NCBI GenBank assembly: GCA_905221605.1
Contig: CAJNDS010000758.1
Location: 64,001 to 75,617 of the forward strand
Direction: 5' to 3'
Source: Symbiodinium natans
Taxonomy: Eukaryota > Sar > Dinophyceae > Suessiales > Symbiodiniaceae
DNA length: 11,617 nt
The position numbers were made by a program, and so were the translations under genes. The notes below the pieces were generated by a model. It was not told the DNA's origin. It saw only the letters and a program-made list of their open reading frames with translations, and ran no database searches. Shown here piece after piece: positions 11,240 to 11,617 of the stretch; the first letter of the stretch is position 1, and each line of letters starts with the position of its first letter.

Positions 11240-11617
11240 AGACAATATTATTAGTGGACGTTTTAGTGGTGGCTGCTGTATATCGTATACGCCATTTTTT
11301 ACCTCCCCCCCACATTGCCCCTACGTAGATATTGGATAACTATGGACATCATTCCATCACTTGTCTTTCTTTAATCAAATCCGAAATTCTCAAATATCTT
11401 CGTCTTTATTCTATATATGGGCAAAAATAAACCTATCACCATCCCGAATTGAGAGAATTAATGAATCAAATCCAAATATGGAGATAAAATTGAATTCGAA
11501 TATTCACCATGAATTCAAATAATTGAATAGATCATTAATTTAGAATATCCATCTCGAAATCTTATATCATCAATTTAGATTTCAATATATATCAGATATA
11601 TATTTTTTGCTATTTAT
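11240..11617. other. AT-rich segment of different composition
   Basis: The last 380 bases are strongly AT-rich, lack TTTAGGG repeats and hold many short motifs of the AATCAAATCC / GAATTCAAAT kind (AATCAAATCC at 11373-11382 and 11464-11473). A 10-base inverted repeat AATATATATC with a one-base spacer is at 11584-11604. No coding frame is seen. It could be the start of a separate repeat or transposon, or an assembly join. Confidence 0.6.

Noticed and set aside
1-11617. tRNA or rRNA genes
   Set aside because: No segment showed a convincing T-loop/anticodon arrangement or rRNA core sequence on either strand by eye.

Overview
This looks like nuclear DNA of a eukaryotic alga, most likely a dinoflagellate. 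Short degenerate tracts of the plant/alga-type telomere heptamer TTTAGGG (CCCTAAA on the other strand) are scattered through almost the whole window in both orientations. The genes are cut into very small exons, and several of the introns I reconstruct need GA or GC rather than GT at the 5' end, a known dinoflagellate habit. Other algae with TTTAGGG telomeres cannot be excluded from sequence alone.

Positions about 366-7626 (+ strand) hold the 3' part of a calpain-type (peptidase C2) cysteine protease gene. I pieced it together by reading short open stretches between the repeats and matching them to the calpain catalytic core. The stretches are a His exon (GLVTKHAYSVL), a linker exon, an Asn exon (LRNPWG...WTGKWSN), a probable linker exon, an exon with DGSFYMSM and an exon with KDFWHHFRAIQIC. 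They occur in the right order and strand and the phases can be joined. The catalytic Cys exon must lie upstream of the window, and the C-terminal part is not resolved. The introns reach 2.6 kb and are made of telomere-like arrays, (TA)n, G-rich tracts and at least four families of short foldback or dispersed repeats.

Positions 7643-9090 are mostly CCCTAAA-type repeat plus a few exon-like open stretches that may be further protease exons. Positions 9117-10487 hold a second gene on the same strand. It is a secreted or membrane-anchored sulfotransferase-like protein of about 303 residues in three exons, the middle one only 27 nt. Positions 10488-11617 contain the 3' flank, a poly-C tract, more TTTAGGG tracts and a final AT-rich segment that differs in composition from everything else.

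The most interesting signals are the calpain gene hidden inside telomere-like sequence, the GA-AG introns bounded by short direct repeats, and the places where a telomeric tract sits inside a foldback element or between two copies of a duplicated splice acceptor. These suggest that telomere-type sequence has been inserted repeatedly into intronic DNA. No RNA genes, CRISPR arrays or prokaryotic features were seen.
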